Shown: positions 37,856 to 46,503 of the stretch, piece after piece
Layout of the letters: each line of letters starts with the position of its first letter
Numbering within the stretch: the first letter of the stretch is position 1
Assembly (NCBI RefSeq): GCF_021502725.1
Contig: NZ_JAKFFS010000008.1
Coordinates: 1 to 64,000, forward strand
DNA length: 64,000 nucleotides
From: Dyadobacter sp. CY345
Lineage (GTDB): Bacteria > Bacteroidota > Bacteroidia > Cytophagales > Spirosomataceae
Direction: 5' to 3'
The notes under the pieces: model-generated
Seen by the model: only the letters and a program-made list of their open reading frames with translations
What the model was told of the DNA's origin: nothing
Database searches by the model: none
Program-made: the position numbers and the translations under genes

Positions 37856-38986
37856 ATGAAAAAAGCATCACTCAGCCGAAAGCTTTTCAAGGTTCATAGC
37901 TGGCTCGGTTTATTTACTGGTATATTTTTGATTCTGCTTGGATTAAGCGGCTCCGTTCTGGTTTTCAGAACGGAGCTGGATCATTTTTTTAACCAGAATT
38001 TACTTCACGTTTCACATGCACAGGCCAAGGTTCCGGAACATGTGCTGCAAAATTGCTATGACAGGATCACCAGCTGTTATCCAAACCTGGACGGGATTGC
38101 CTGGGTCAATCCGGATGCCGGGCCGGATGAAGCTTATAACTTCCGGATCTATTTCAACGACACGCGTCTTATGACTTACGATCTTGGACTGATTTCTTTT
38201 GATCCGTATACCCTGACAGTTCTCAGAGAGGGGCCAGCGAGCCAGTTTACACCAAGCTTTATCGAATGGCTTTTTCAGTTTCATTTCAGTTTTCAGTTGG
38301 GCATACCTGGGGCAGCATTGACGGCAGTTATTGGTATTACAATGCTGCTTTCGCTGCTTACCGGAGCGGTTGTCTACCGGAAAATGCTTTGGAAAGTCCT
38401 GACCTTGCAGATAAAAGTCAACCGGAAAAACTGGCGAACAGTAAGCTCCGATCTGCACCGCATCGTAGGAGTATGGTCTCTGCTTTTAAATGCGGTGATT
38501 TTCTTTACCGGTTTCTGGATGAATATGTTCGCCTTTAAGGCTAAAACCTGGCAGAATGAACTTGTCCCGACCAAACTCAATACACATATGTCTGTTTCAC
38601 CAGACCGGATGTATAGCCAGGCACTGCTCGCGATGCCAGATTTGGAACCAACCTATGTTTACCTGCCGACACAACCGGAGCGTAAGTTCGAGGTAAGAGG
38701 CTACACGAAGGGGCAGCTAAAATTATGTGGCATTGGCAACTCGGTAAGACTGGATCAATATACCGGAGATATTTTAAAAATTACTCGCCTTGATGATAAG
38801 CCATTAAGCGAACGACTTGAAGCGACATTTTTTCCTTTGCATGTGGGTAATTTTGGCGGTTTTGCTGTTAAAATACTTTACGTAATTATTGGGCTCACGC
38901 CCGGGTTGCTTACAATTACGGGCTTTCTGCTATGGTGGAGGCGCAGGCGAAAGAATTTAATTCCTGCACAAATGAACAGTCGTTAG
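37856..38986 (+). CDS. PepSY-associated membrane protein (siderophore-iron reductase type)
   Basis: 376 residues with four membrane helices: WLGLFTGIFLILLGLSGSVLVF near residue 25, one near 150 (GIPGAALTAVIGITMLLSLL), one near 210 (GVWSLLLNAVIFFTGFWMN) and one near 345 (ILYVIIGLTPGLLTITGFLL). A large periplasmic loop with PepSY-like segments lies between the first two and the last two. PepSY_TM proteins next to TonB receptors (PiuB/FoxB type) reduce or help release iron from imported siderophores at the inner membrane. Haem-ligand histidines are likely (HSW, HRIVG, HVGNFGG). Cotranscribed with the receptor. Confidence 0.88.
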   Translation: MKKASLSRKLFKVHSWLGLFTGIFLILLGLSGSVLVFRTELDHFFNQNLLHVSHAQAKVPEHVLQNCYDRITSCYPNLDGIAWVNPDAGPDEAYNFRIYFNDTRLMTYDLGLISFDPYTLTVLREGPASQFTPSFIEWLFQFHFSFQLGIPGAALTAVIGITMLLSLLTGAVVYRKMLWKVLTLQIKVNRKNWRTVSSDLHRIVGVWSLLLNAVIFFTGFWMNMFAFKAKTWQNELVPTKLNTHMSVSPDRMYSQALLAMPDLEPTYVYLPTQPERKFEVRGYTKGQLKLCGIGNSVRLDQYTGDILKITRLDDKPLSERLEATFFPLHVGNFGGFAVKILYVIIGLTPGLLTITGFLLWWRRRRKNLIPAQMNSR

Positions 38987-39051
38987 CCCAAATTATTATC
39001 AGATCTGCGACTCGTTTTGTATTAAAGGTTGCAGACTCATTTCAAAATTTT

Positions 39052-39099
39052 GCATAACAACAGGCGGATAAAGGTTTAGCCTCCCGTCGGTTGTTATGC
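39052..39099. terminator. Inverted repeat between convergent PepSY and RND genes
   Basis: GCATAACAAC (39052-39061) is perfectly complementary to 39090-39099 with a 28-base loop. It sits between two convergent genes. The downstream T-rich stretch (TTATTTTTC) starts about seven bases after the stem, so termination is likely but imperfect. Confidence 0.4.
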
Positions 39100-39159
39100 G
39101 AGATTATTTTTCATGAAGATGTAAATGAAGCTCTTTCGAAAGATTCATTAAGTAGCGGA

Positions 39160-42100
39160 TCAAACAACGGGATTTTGAACAAGACTGTTCTTTTTTAAAA
39201 ACATTGCATTGAAACGAACCTTCCATCCTTCAATAATGGTATACATGACCGGCACAAATACCAGAGTGAAAATCATAGAACTCGTCAATCCGCCAATGAT
39301 CACCCAGGCCATACCATTCTTGGTTTCTGAACCCGCATCTGACGAAAGCGCCATGGGCAGCATACCTAAAATCATAGCAAGCGTTGTCATCAAAATAGGT
39401 CGTAAACGCTCCCGACCCGCTTCGATCAGCGCGTCTTTTACCGACTTGCCTTTCTCCTTTTCCTGGTTGGTGAAATCGACAATAAGGATGGCATTTTTGG
39501 CTACCAGCCCCAGCAGCATGATAATACCCAATATAGAAAACAGGTTGATGGTATGGAGCGTCAGCGCCAATGCGAGTATGGCTCCGATAATTGCAACCGG
39601 CAAGGAGAATAACACGACAAATGGATACACAATACTCTCATATAATGCCACCATAATGAGGTAGATTAGCAATATACCAATGCCCACTGCCATAAACAGG
39701 CTGCAAAATGCTTCACTTTGGTTTTTACCGAATCCGGCCTCGACCACCTCAGCGCCGGCAGGGAACTTTACCTTTGCAATCTCTTTTTTAATGTCATCCG
39801 AAATACTGCCCGAGGCACGTCCTACCGCAATGGCATTTATGGTAACCGAATTAAGGCGGTCCTTTCGCTCCAATACCGATTGGCTCGACGTTTCGGTAAT
39901 GGTTGCTATGGCCTCCAACGGGATGGTTGCACCCCTGGAATTTTTCACATTGAATCTTTTTACGTCTTCAATGGTCATGGTATTGAAACCATCTAATTGC
40001 AGGTTGATGGCATATTCTTCGCCATCTTCTCTAAATTTGGTGTTGTCGTTTCCACTGAAAGCATATTGCACGGCACTGCCCACATCGTTTACTGTTACCC
40101 CATAATTGGCCATTTTATCATGGTCGAGGATGATAGAAACCTGGGGTTTAGCTTCTTTGCTGCTGTATTGCACGTAATCGGTACCGGCTGTTTTTTCAAA
40201 GATGTTTTTAACAATGGCCGCCGCTTTCATGATCGAATCCCTGTTTACACCCTGAACATCCATCTGTATATCAAAACTGGCATTGCCTGTCATACCCACT
40301 GTTTTTATAGTCGGCTTCACGCCGGGTAGCTGCATGATTTCATCTCTTACCTTTCTGCCAAAATTAACTGTGCTTATTGCCCGTTCGTTAACGTCGGTTA
40401 GCTGGATAGAAATTTCCGCAAGGTTACTGTTGGATGATGCGTTGGATCCCATTCCAGCCCCGCTTTGCGTTCCCACTTTTGAAAATACATTCACCACTTC
40501 CGGATGTTTTAGTATAATGCTCTCGATCTGGGCAACCTTCGCATTGGTTTCTTTTAACGGCGTATTGCCGGCCAGATCAATCTGAATGTTTAGTTCACCA
40601 CGGTCAGAAGTTGGTATAAACTCTGTACCCACAAATCCGGCAGGTATTAATGCGATGGAGCCGACTATCATTAGAAAAATCGCGATAATTACATATCGTT
40701 TATGACCCAACGACCATACCAGAATCTTTGAATAAAACGCACGAAAATTGTCAATCAGCGATTCGAACCAGCGGTTGCTCTTTCCCCATAAAGAAGTTGT
40801 GCTCAGATGCGGAAGCTTTGCAAAGCGGGATGCTAACAGCGGTGTCAATGTAAATGCTACAAACAAGCTCATCAGGGTAGAAAACACAACCACGAGTGCA
40901 TATTCTTTTACAATATTTCCAATCATGCCGCCAACAAATCCCAACGGCAAAAATACAACCACATCGACCAGCGTAATGGCAACAGCGGTAAAGCCTATTT
41001 CGTTACGGCCGTCCAATGCGGCTGTGCGTTTATCTTTACCCATTTCCATGTGGCGGAAAATATTTTCCAGGATCACGATGCTGTCATCTACCAAAACACC
41101 CACGACCAGCGAAAGGCTCATCAAGGTCATCATGTTGAGTGAAAAATCGAATACCCACATCAAAATGAAAGAAGGTATCATCGCGGAGGGCAATGCCACC
41201 AGTACGAATGTTGAACTGCGGACGCTGTGCAAAAAGAACAGCATAACAAATGACACGATGATAATGGCGAGTACCAGATCATGAACTACCGCATCTGCGG
41301 AAGCCTGTGTATATATGGACTGGTCAGAAGCTATATTATAATTAAAATTATCGGCTGCATAGCTTTTTTTAAGTTCTTCCAAACGCTCCTTTGCCAACTT
41401 GCTGACCTCCACCGTATTGGCATCCGTTTGCTTTTTTATTTCGATACCAATAGCAGGTTCGCTGTTCAGACGGTTTAATTGCGTTACATTTTCTTTTCCG
41501 TCTGTAATGGAAGCTACATCCTTTAATAAAATCCTGCTTCCATCTTCGTTTTGACGTACAACTACGTTTCTCAATTGCTCAACAGATTGAACCTTAGCAT
41601 TCAGGTCCAGTGAATAGCGGTTATTGCCGCTCTCGATTTTACCTGATGGGAACGAAGCACCGCTGGTACTTACGACAGAGTTGACATCAAGCAAAGAGAG
41701 ATTATAGGCTTTCAATTTATCATTATCGATCTCAATATTGATCTGCCTCTTTGTGCCACCGATCACGGTTACATCTGATACGCCGGGCACATTGGTGAGC
41801 AATGGCTTTATTTCATTATCGATAAAATCATACAGTTCTGTGTCACTCATATCAGAACTGATGCTCAGTTTCAATATAGGATCATCGTCTGAACTCATCC
41901 GGCTTACCACCGGATCGTCAACGCCATCTGGCAGGGATGCCAAGATCTGGTTTATTTTTCTTTCCGCATCCAACTGGGCGTCGCTGGTGTTTACGCTGTT
42001 GGTTAATTCCAGCGAAATAGATGATGAGCCTTCCTGCGAACTGGAACTTATGGCATCCACGCCTTCAACCGAAGACAGGGCATCTTCCAACGGTTTGGTA

Positions 42101-42288
42101 ACGCTGGTCAGCACTTCTTCGGGCGACGCGCCTGTGTAAGTGGTGTTGATTGACACCATGTTGGTCGTAAACTTAGGAAGCAGATTCAGGCTAAGCGAAT
42201 TGTAACTAATGATCCCAAACAAGATGAGCGTTACAAATATTACCGTTATCAGTAACGGACGTTTTATACTTATTTCTGTGATACTCAT
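39160..42288 (-). CDS. RND-family efflux pump, inner-membrane permease
   Basis: 1042 residues from ATG 42288 (MSITEISIKRPLLITVIFV). Twelve membrane helices are arranged as 1+5+1+5 with two large periplasmic loops. The proton-relay Asp pair appears as GVLVDDSIVILENIFRH in helix 4. Periplasmic segments FTTNMVSINTTYTGASPEEV and RPLEDALSSVEGVDAISSSS-like text (KPLEDALSSVEGV) mark the HAE-1/AcrB type, which exports organic compounds. The adaptor gene ends 46 bases upstream. Exported compounds are unknown. The upstream MarR gene and its operators imply repression lifted by a small ligand. Confidence 0.95.
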   Translation of the reverse strand: MSITEISIKRPLLITVIFVTLILFGIISYNSLSLNLLPKFTTNMVSINTTYTGASPEEVLTSVTKPLEDALSSVEGVDAISSSSQEGSSSISLELTNSVNTSDAQLDAERKINQILASLPDGVDDPVVSRMSSDDDPILKLSISSDMSDTELYDFIDNEIKPLLTNVPGVSDVTVIGGTKRQINIEIDNDKLKAYNLSLLDVNSVVSTSGASFPSGKIESGNNRYSLDLNAKVQSVEQLRNVVVRQNEDGSRILLKDVASITDGKENVTQLNRLNSEPAIGIEIKKQTDANTVEVSKLAKERLEELKKSYAADNFNYNIASDQSIYTQASADAVVHDLVLAIIIVSFVMLFFLHSVRSSTFVLVALPSAMIPSFILMWVFDFSLNMMTLMSLSLVVGVLVDDSIVILENIFRHMEMGKDKRTAALDGRNEIGFTAVAITLVDVVVFLPLGFVGGMIGNIVKEYALVVVFSTLMSLFVAFTLTPLLASRFAKLPHLSTTSLWGKSNRWFESLIDNFRAFYSKILVWSLGHKRYVIIAIFLMIVGSIALIPAGFVGTEFIPTSDRGELNIQIDLAGNTPLKETNAKVAQIESIILKHPEVVNVFSKVGTQSGAGMGSNASSNSNLAEISIQLTDVNERAISTVNFGRKVRDEIMQLPGVKPTIKTVGMTGNASFDIQMDVQGVNRDSIMKAAAIVKNIFEKTAGTDYVQYSSKEAKPQVSIILDHDKMANYGVTVNDVGSAVQYAFSGNDNTKFREDGEEYAINLQLDGFNTMTIEDVKRFNVKNSRGATIPLEAIATITETSSQSVLERKDRLNSVTINAIAVGRASGSISDDIKKEIAKVKFPAGAEVVEAGFGKNQSEAFCSLFMAVGIGILLIYLIMVALYESIVYPFVVLFSLPVAIIGAILALALTLHTINLFSILGIIMLLGLVAKNAILIVDFTNQEKEKGKSVKDALIEAGRERLRPILMTTLAMILGMLPMALSSDAGSETKNGMAWVIIGGLTSSMIFTLVFVPVMYTIIEGWKVRFNAMFLKKNSLVQNPVV

Positions 42289-42334
42289 TTTTAATTTTTT
42301 TAAGGTATGGCAATGACACAACCTGCCTACCGGT

Positions 42335-43405
42335 TTATTTCACTTGTGTAATCTGGGCTTTGCTGCCGTCTGATAAATTTATCTGACCGTTGGTTACGAC
42401 TAATTCACCCACAGTCAAGCCGCTTTTTACTTCTATATAATCACCTTGTTCAGTACCTGTAACCAGTTTTCTTTTTTCAACCACGCCATTTTTATATACA
42501 AATACAATCGGGTTTTTCACGCCTTCGGTCAATGCATTTTTATTTATCATCACGAATGACTGCTTTGTTGTCGGATATGTAAATTCAACATTCACATATA
42601 GCCCGGCCTTTAACTGCGCGGAACCTCTGTTGGCTATGGAAAGCTGCACCGTATAGTTGTGATTCTCATCTCCCTTGGGGCTTATGTAATTCACGATGCC
42701 GGTAAATCGCTCTCCTGAATAAGACGTCGAAGTGATATTTGCCTTCTGCCCCTTCTTTATATTCAGGACCTGGCTCTCCGGCACACTCACATTGACTTTC
42801 AAATTTTCCACGTTGGTTATGGTTGCCAGCGTTGTACCGGTTGTAACATACTCACCAGCTTTTTTCTGCCTTTCAGTGATTATACCATTTGCCGGGGCGA
42901 TGATATTGGCTTTGCTTATTTGCGTCCGTAACTGGGCAGCTTCCAGCTTCTTTGCATCCAGTTCATATTTTGCATCTGTTACAGCATTGGCATTGGTGGC
43001 GTTGCCGGCTAAAAGCACCTTATTTCTTTCATAATCGGAAGTAAGTTTGGTAATGGAAAGCTCCGCTGCTTCCAGTTTTTGTTGGTTCTCGGTAACATCA
43101 ATACGCCCGATTATCTGGCCTTTTCTTACAGAAGTACCCAGCTGGATATTCAGGCTGCTGATCTTTCCGGCTGTCTCTGCCGATATGCTGGCGTCATCGT
43201 CACTGATCAGGGTCGCAGGCTGTGTGACCGATCCATCCATCGTTTTCGACGAAACCGTATCGACAGTTACTTTAATGGCCACATTGCTTCTGTCGACCGG
43301 CTTTTTCGCGTCTTCCAGCTTCTTTTTATTAGATGCCAGTCCGAAGAAGATGGCTATAGGTATCAGTGCAATGACCAGGATGGTTATGATTCTTTTTGAT
43401 TTCAT
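42335..43405 (-). CDS. RND efflux periplasmic adaptor subunit (HlyD/AcrA family)
   Basis: 356 residues. One N-terminal helix (IITILVIALIPIAIFFGLA) anchors it in the inner membrane. It is followed by a barrel-sandwich hybrid domain split by an alpha-helical hairpin (about residues 100-165, coiled-coil with NQQKLEAAELSITKL and KYELDAKKLEAAQL), then ANIIAPANGIITERQKKAGEYV and beta-barrel and membrane-proximal domains ending LSDGSKAQITQV. It links the permease to the TolC-like channel. It starts 11 bases after the TolC-like gene ends. Confidence 0.93.
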   Translation of the reverse strand: MKSKRIITILVIALIPIAIFFGLASNKKKLEDAKKPVDRSNVAIKVTVDTVSSKTMDGSVTQPATLISDDDASISAETAGKISSLNIQLGTSVRKGQIIGRIDVTENQQKLEAAELSITKLTSDYERNKVLLAGNATNANAVTDAKYELDAKKLEAAQLRTQISKANIIAPANGIITERQKKAGEYVTTGTTLATITNVENLKVNVSVPESQVLNIKKGQKANITSTSYSGERFTGIVNYISPKGDENHNYTVQLSIANRGSAQLKAGLYVNVEFTYPTTKQSFVMINKNALTEGVKNPIVFVYKNGVVEKRKLVTGTEQGDYIEVKSGLTVGELVVTNGQINLSDGSKAQITQVK

Positions 43406-43416
43406 TGTTTGAAGGT

Positions 43417-44772
43417 TTATTTAAGTTCGTTCACAAATTGTGAGATGGTTCCGGTATTTTTATAGTAGCTCAACTGAGCATTGAGGTAGTCAAGTAGCGT
43501 TGTGGTATAGTTCGTTCTTGCCTCCTTGTAAGAATAATCAGCGTCGAGCAAAGACGAGAGTGTTGTCGTACCTTCCTTGTATTCCACCGTCGAAGCGTCC
43601 ATCATTTCCTTCGCGAGCGTAAGATTTTCTTTGTTCTTTTTAAGATTAACATAAGTGCTGGTAATCTCAGTCGCGGCATTTTCCACGTTCAGTTTATATG
43701 TCTGAAGATTCAGTTTATTAGTAAGTTGCTGTAATTTAAAACTGAACTGGCTCTGGGTCACCTGACTTTGCTTTTTGAAGCCGCTAAATATCGGGATCGT
43801 AGCTTTTACGCCAACCACCGAATAGTCATACCATTGTGTAAGGGCGGGACCAAATTCAGTGCCGAATGCGTTGCCACCATATTTCGCATATATAGAAAAC
43901 GTTGGCAGGAAGGCCGCTTTCTTCTGAAGTAAGTCGAGGTTTTTCAATTCAAGATTTTTCTGGTCGATCTGATAATCTATCAGATTGTTTCCGTCGAGGT
44001 CATTGTTTTTTGGCAAAGACAATTCGTTTACATCAACATTATTAATGCTGTCACCAATCGTTATGGATGCTTCAAGTTCGAGGCCCATGTGGTTTTTTAA
44101 GGTGTTTATGGCCAACTTGTAGGCATTGCTGTTCGCCAATATTTCTGACTGAACATTGTTGAAATTGACCCGGGCACGGTCATATTCGCTTTTCTTAACT
44201 ACCCCTTGTTCGTAACGGAGTTTAAGTATAGCTACCATCGTTTCATACTGCTTTTCACTTTCTTTGAGCAGCCTGCCCTTCTCATTATACGTGAGTGCCT
44301 GGTAATAGGAGGAGGCCGTGTTGTAAACGAGCGTTTCGTTTTCTTTGGTTACCGTCAGATCGGCTACCTCTTTGTTCACCCGAGAGGTTTTAATACCAAT
44401 CGAAGCACTTTTGTCAAAAATATTTTGATCTGCCTGTATCGATGCAGAATTACTAAACTTATTTCCCAATTGTAGTTTGGTCTCCGTTGGCGAAAAACTT
44501 CCGGCAGGGATCACATTTGTCTGGAGTTTCAGGTTGTAATCCAGGCCTACACTGCCAGAGACCGATGGCAGAAATGAAGCTTTGCTTTCTCTGATCTTTT
44601 CAGCGGCTGACTGAGCGGCATACTTGTATATTGCAGTATTAGGATGGTGCCGTAATGTATACTGAATACAGCCTTTAAGCGAAAACGTCTGATCCTGAGA
44701 CCTGGCCTGTAACGATAACAGCATAAAGGTCAATGCGGCCACCATGCATTTCCCTTTTAAATTAAATTTCAT
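43417..44772 (-). CDS. TolC-family outer membrane efflux channel
   Basis: 451 residues with a signal peptide (MVAALTFMLLSLQARSQ). Two OEP repeats fill the rest: the first begins SLKGCIQYTLRHHPNTAIYK and the second LDLLQKKAAFLPTFSIYAKYG. Long amphipathic helices (ETLVYNTASSYYQALTYNEK; TSTYVNLKKNKENLTLAKEM) form the periplasmic tunnel. It is the first structural gene of the pump operon, following marR by 63 bases. An operator-like site fills that gap. A trimer with adaptor and permease is expected. Confidence 0.93.
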   Translation of the reverse strand: MKFNLKGKCMVAALTFMLLSLQARSQDQTFSLKGCIQYTLRHHPNTAIYKYAAQSAAEKIRESKASFLPSVSGSVGLDYNLKLQTNVIPAGSFSPTETKLQLGNKFSNSASIQADQNIFDKSASIGIKTSRVNKEVADLTVTKENETLVYNTASSYYQALTYNEKGRLLKESEKQYETMVAILKLRYEQGVVKKSEYDRARVNFNNVQSEILANSNAYKLAINTLKNHMGLELEASITIGDSINNVDVNELSLPKNNDLDGNNLIDYQIDQKNLELKNLDLLQKKAAFLPTFSIYAKYGGNAFGTEFGPALTQWYDYSVVGVKATIPIFSGFKKQSQVTQSQFSFKLQQLTNKLNLQTYKLNVENAATEITSTYVNLKKNKENLTLAKEMMDASTVEYKEGTTTLSSLLDADYSYKEARTNYTTTLLDYLNAQLSYYKNTGTISQFVNELK

Positions 44773-44796
44773 TTTTTGTTTTTTTTAGTTGATAAA

Positions 44797-44817
44797 TAAG
44801 AAAGTTGATTTTGTCAA
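44797..44817 (-). promoter_or_regulatory. Operator-like site upstream of tolC gene (site 2)
   Basis: On the minus strand this reads TTGACAAAATCAAC followed by TTTCTTA. It matches the site ahead of marR at 20 of 21 positions. The core TTGA-CAAAA-TCAA is an inverted repeat, the kind of site MarR dimers bind. It lies 25 bases before the tolC start. Confidence 0.6.
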
Positions 44818-44835
44818 TTAATAAGACAAAAAAAT

Positions 44836-45249
44836 TTAGGAGATCTTAGATTTCATTTTATCCAAAACGGAGTCAAAAACTTCCAGATCTTTCTGCGAAA
44901 TACCCTCAAGCAAACCATTAAAAATATCAGCTTCAATCTGTCTGAACTTCTCGACCTTTTTCACACCGGCCTCTGTAAGTACAATCGCTTTTCTTCGTCT
45001 GTCATCATGGTCTGGAACCCGCACAACCAGGTTTAGTTTTTCCAGCACATCAATCTGTCGAAGCACACCGGATTTATCCTTCTTCATAATATTTGCCAGA
45101 TCATGTTGAATCACATCGGTTCTGCCATATAAAATATTCAGCAGGAAAAAATATTCCATTGACAATGCAGATTCCTCATCGCTTAGAGCGTCATCAATGC
45201 GCTTGCCGATAGACTTTATCAATTCCCCCATTTTAAGACCTATGTTCAT
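44836..45249 (-). CDS. MarR-family transcriptional repressor of the efflux operon
   Basis: 137 residues from ATG 45249; the frame is open to 45369, but the promoter and operator-like site (45282-45319) fall inside that extension, so the shorter start is right. It has the MarR winged-helix layout: helix SALSMEYFFLLNILYGR, recognition part HDLANIMKKDKSGVLRQIDV, wing VPDHDDRRRKAIVLTEAGVKK, and helices for dimerisation at both ends. MarR proteins release DNA on binding phenolic or other small ligands. The gene precedes TolC, HlyD and RND genes on the same strand, so it most likely represses them and itself. Confidence 0.9.
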   Translation of the reverse strand: MNIGLKMGELIKSIGKRIDDALSDEESALSMEYFFLLNILYGRTDVIQHDLANIMKKDKSGVLRQIDVLEKLNLVVRVPDHDDRRRKAIVLTEAGVKKVEKFRQIEADIFNGLLEGISQKDLEVFDSVLDKMKSKIS

Positions 45250-45281
45250 CGCTATATTGGTAATATGTTTATTTCCAAAAG

Positions 45282-45319
45282 CAAATGTACAAATATTGTT
45301 GACAAAATCAACTATCTTA
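45282..45319 (-). promoter_or_regulatory. marR promoter overlapped by operator-like inverted repeat (site 1)
   Basis: On the minus strand TTG (45309-45311), 19 bases and TACATTTG (45282-45289) fit the Bacteroidota consensus. The perfect inverted repeat GTTGA-N5-TCAAC (45298-45312) covers the -33 element and part of the spacer, so a bound dimer would block polymerase. The repeat and its flank recur at 44797-44817. Confidence 0.6.
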
Positions 45320-45369
45320 ATTTGAGTATATTTTTTTTCCTCATGAGTAACACTAATTAGATAACTCAC

Positions 45370-45765
45370 ATGATCTTCTCTGAAACAGATTTGGGAAACC
45401 GGATAACAAATTTATACTCGATGAAACCTTCTAGTTCCATTATAATACGCTTTTGAAACATTAGTTTAGATCTTTCTGATAATTCTCATTGAAGTATACT
45501 ACAATCAGCACCGCAAAAGGGAGTTTTGTCGATAATCAAACGATAAGTGTATACAAAAGAGATTTGTGATTATGTAGCAGTACCCGGAAATTCCAGGTTT
45601 TACTCTTCGTTTCAAAAGTGCCGGTTTCACTGGTCCTCTTACCCAGCTTTCTTGCATATTATCTGTGATGGTTCATGACATTCGCTCTAATTGCAACCAC
45701 CTTTGATTTCTGTAAAAAGTTATATTCATATTTTTGTCTTGCTATCACTTCTTTAAATTAATGAC
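45370..45765. other. Intergenic stretch left of the IS remnant, nothing recognised
   Basis: About 400 bases between the marR promoter and the IS481-type remnant. I found no gene, terminator or repeat that I could support. Confidence 0.35.
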
Positions 45766-45819
45766 CATTTTTTCTCGCAATCCGCTCTCACAAATCCGGA
45801 GAGGTTGCGAGAAAAAATG
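45766..45819. repeat. 15-bp perfect inverted repeat at the edge of the IS remnant
   Basis: CATTTTTTCTCGCAA (45766-45780) is exactly complementary to 45805-45819, with a 24-base loop that contains a second partial repeat (CTCT...AGAG). It lies 24 bases before transposase-like sequence and could be a terminal structure of the element, although IS481 ends usually start with TGT. Confidence 0.55.
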
Positions 45820-46324
45820 AGGTGTTCTGATCCAACCACCTTATTACGGCCATTGAAAATTTAAAGATTGAAGCCCGGCAGAAGTGGGTAGCGCTTTACA
45901 AGCAATTGGGAAATATCTCAGTAACCGCTCGCAGATGTGGTATTGCCAGATCTACGTTACAGCGCTGGCGGTCCGCCGCGCGGCTTAAAAGGCAGAATGA
46001 AGAGAAGCTGGTTGATCGTTCACATCGCCCAAAACGGTTAGGCTGTCAAAAGTTCAGTAACTGCTGACCTGAACGACCCAGACCTTAATAATAAACTTGC
46101 TGAATGGCAATTCTACTATAACCGCGCGGGCGGCCCCGTACTTCCGTCCCCACAGTAGCTTAAATGGAAAAACACCGATTGAAGTAGCGAGTGAACATTC
46201 CACTAAGGCGCCATTTTGGGATGAGGTTCAAAAAGAATATGATCCATCAAAAGAGAGAATCAGAGACCAGGCTTATTGGCGTGACAAAAAAATGAATAAA
46301 TTCGGCCACCAGAAAAAAACGTAG
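45817..46324 (+). pseudogene. Internally deleted IS481-family transposase
   Basis: From about 45843 a frame reads ITAIENLKIEARQKWVALYK, NISVTARRCGIARSTLQRW and ends KRLGCQKFSNC before a TGA at 46065-46067: this is the N-terminal helix-turn-helix. Then frames holding DLNDPDLNNKLAEWQFYYN and, after a shift, PHSSLNGKTPIEVASEHSTK and FWDEVQKEYDPSKERIR give the C-terminus. The whole DDE catalytic middle (DDxE residues) is missing. The order and the 'RPHSSLNGKTP' motif are those of IS481/IS3-type transposases. The candidate ATG at 45817 is out of frame with the helix-turn-helix part. Confidence 0.75.
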
Positions 46325-46503
46325 TTTTGTCCTGCTTTTCCAAGCTAATTAAGTGTAGCGGAACTATAGAACCACAATAGTAAAATATTATTTCAGACGA
46401 CGTTCCAAAAAACTCTTCTGCGGGTTAGTACAGTATGCTATCTGAATATCATTCCTGATCTGTGTTCTTACGCAAAAGCATCGCTATTTCTGGTGGTATA
46501 TAA

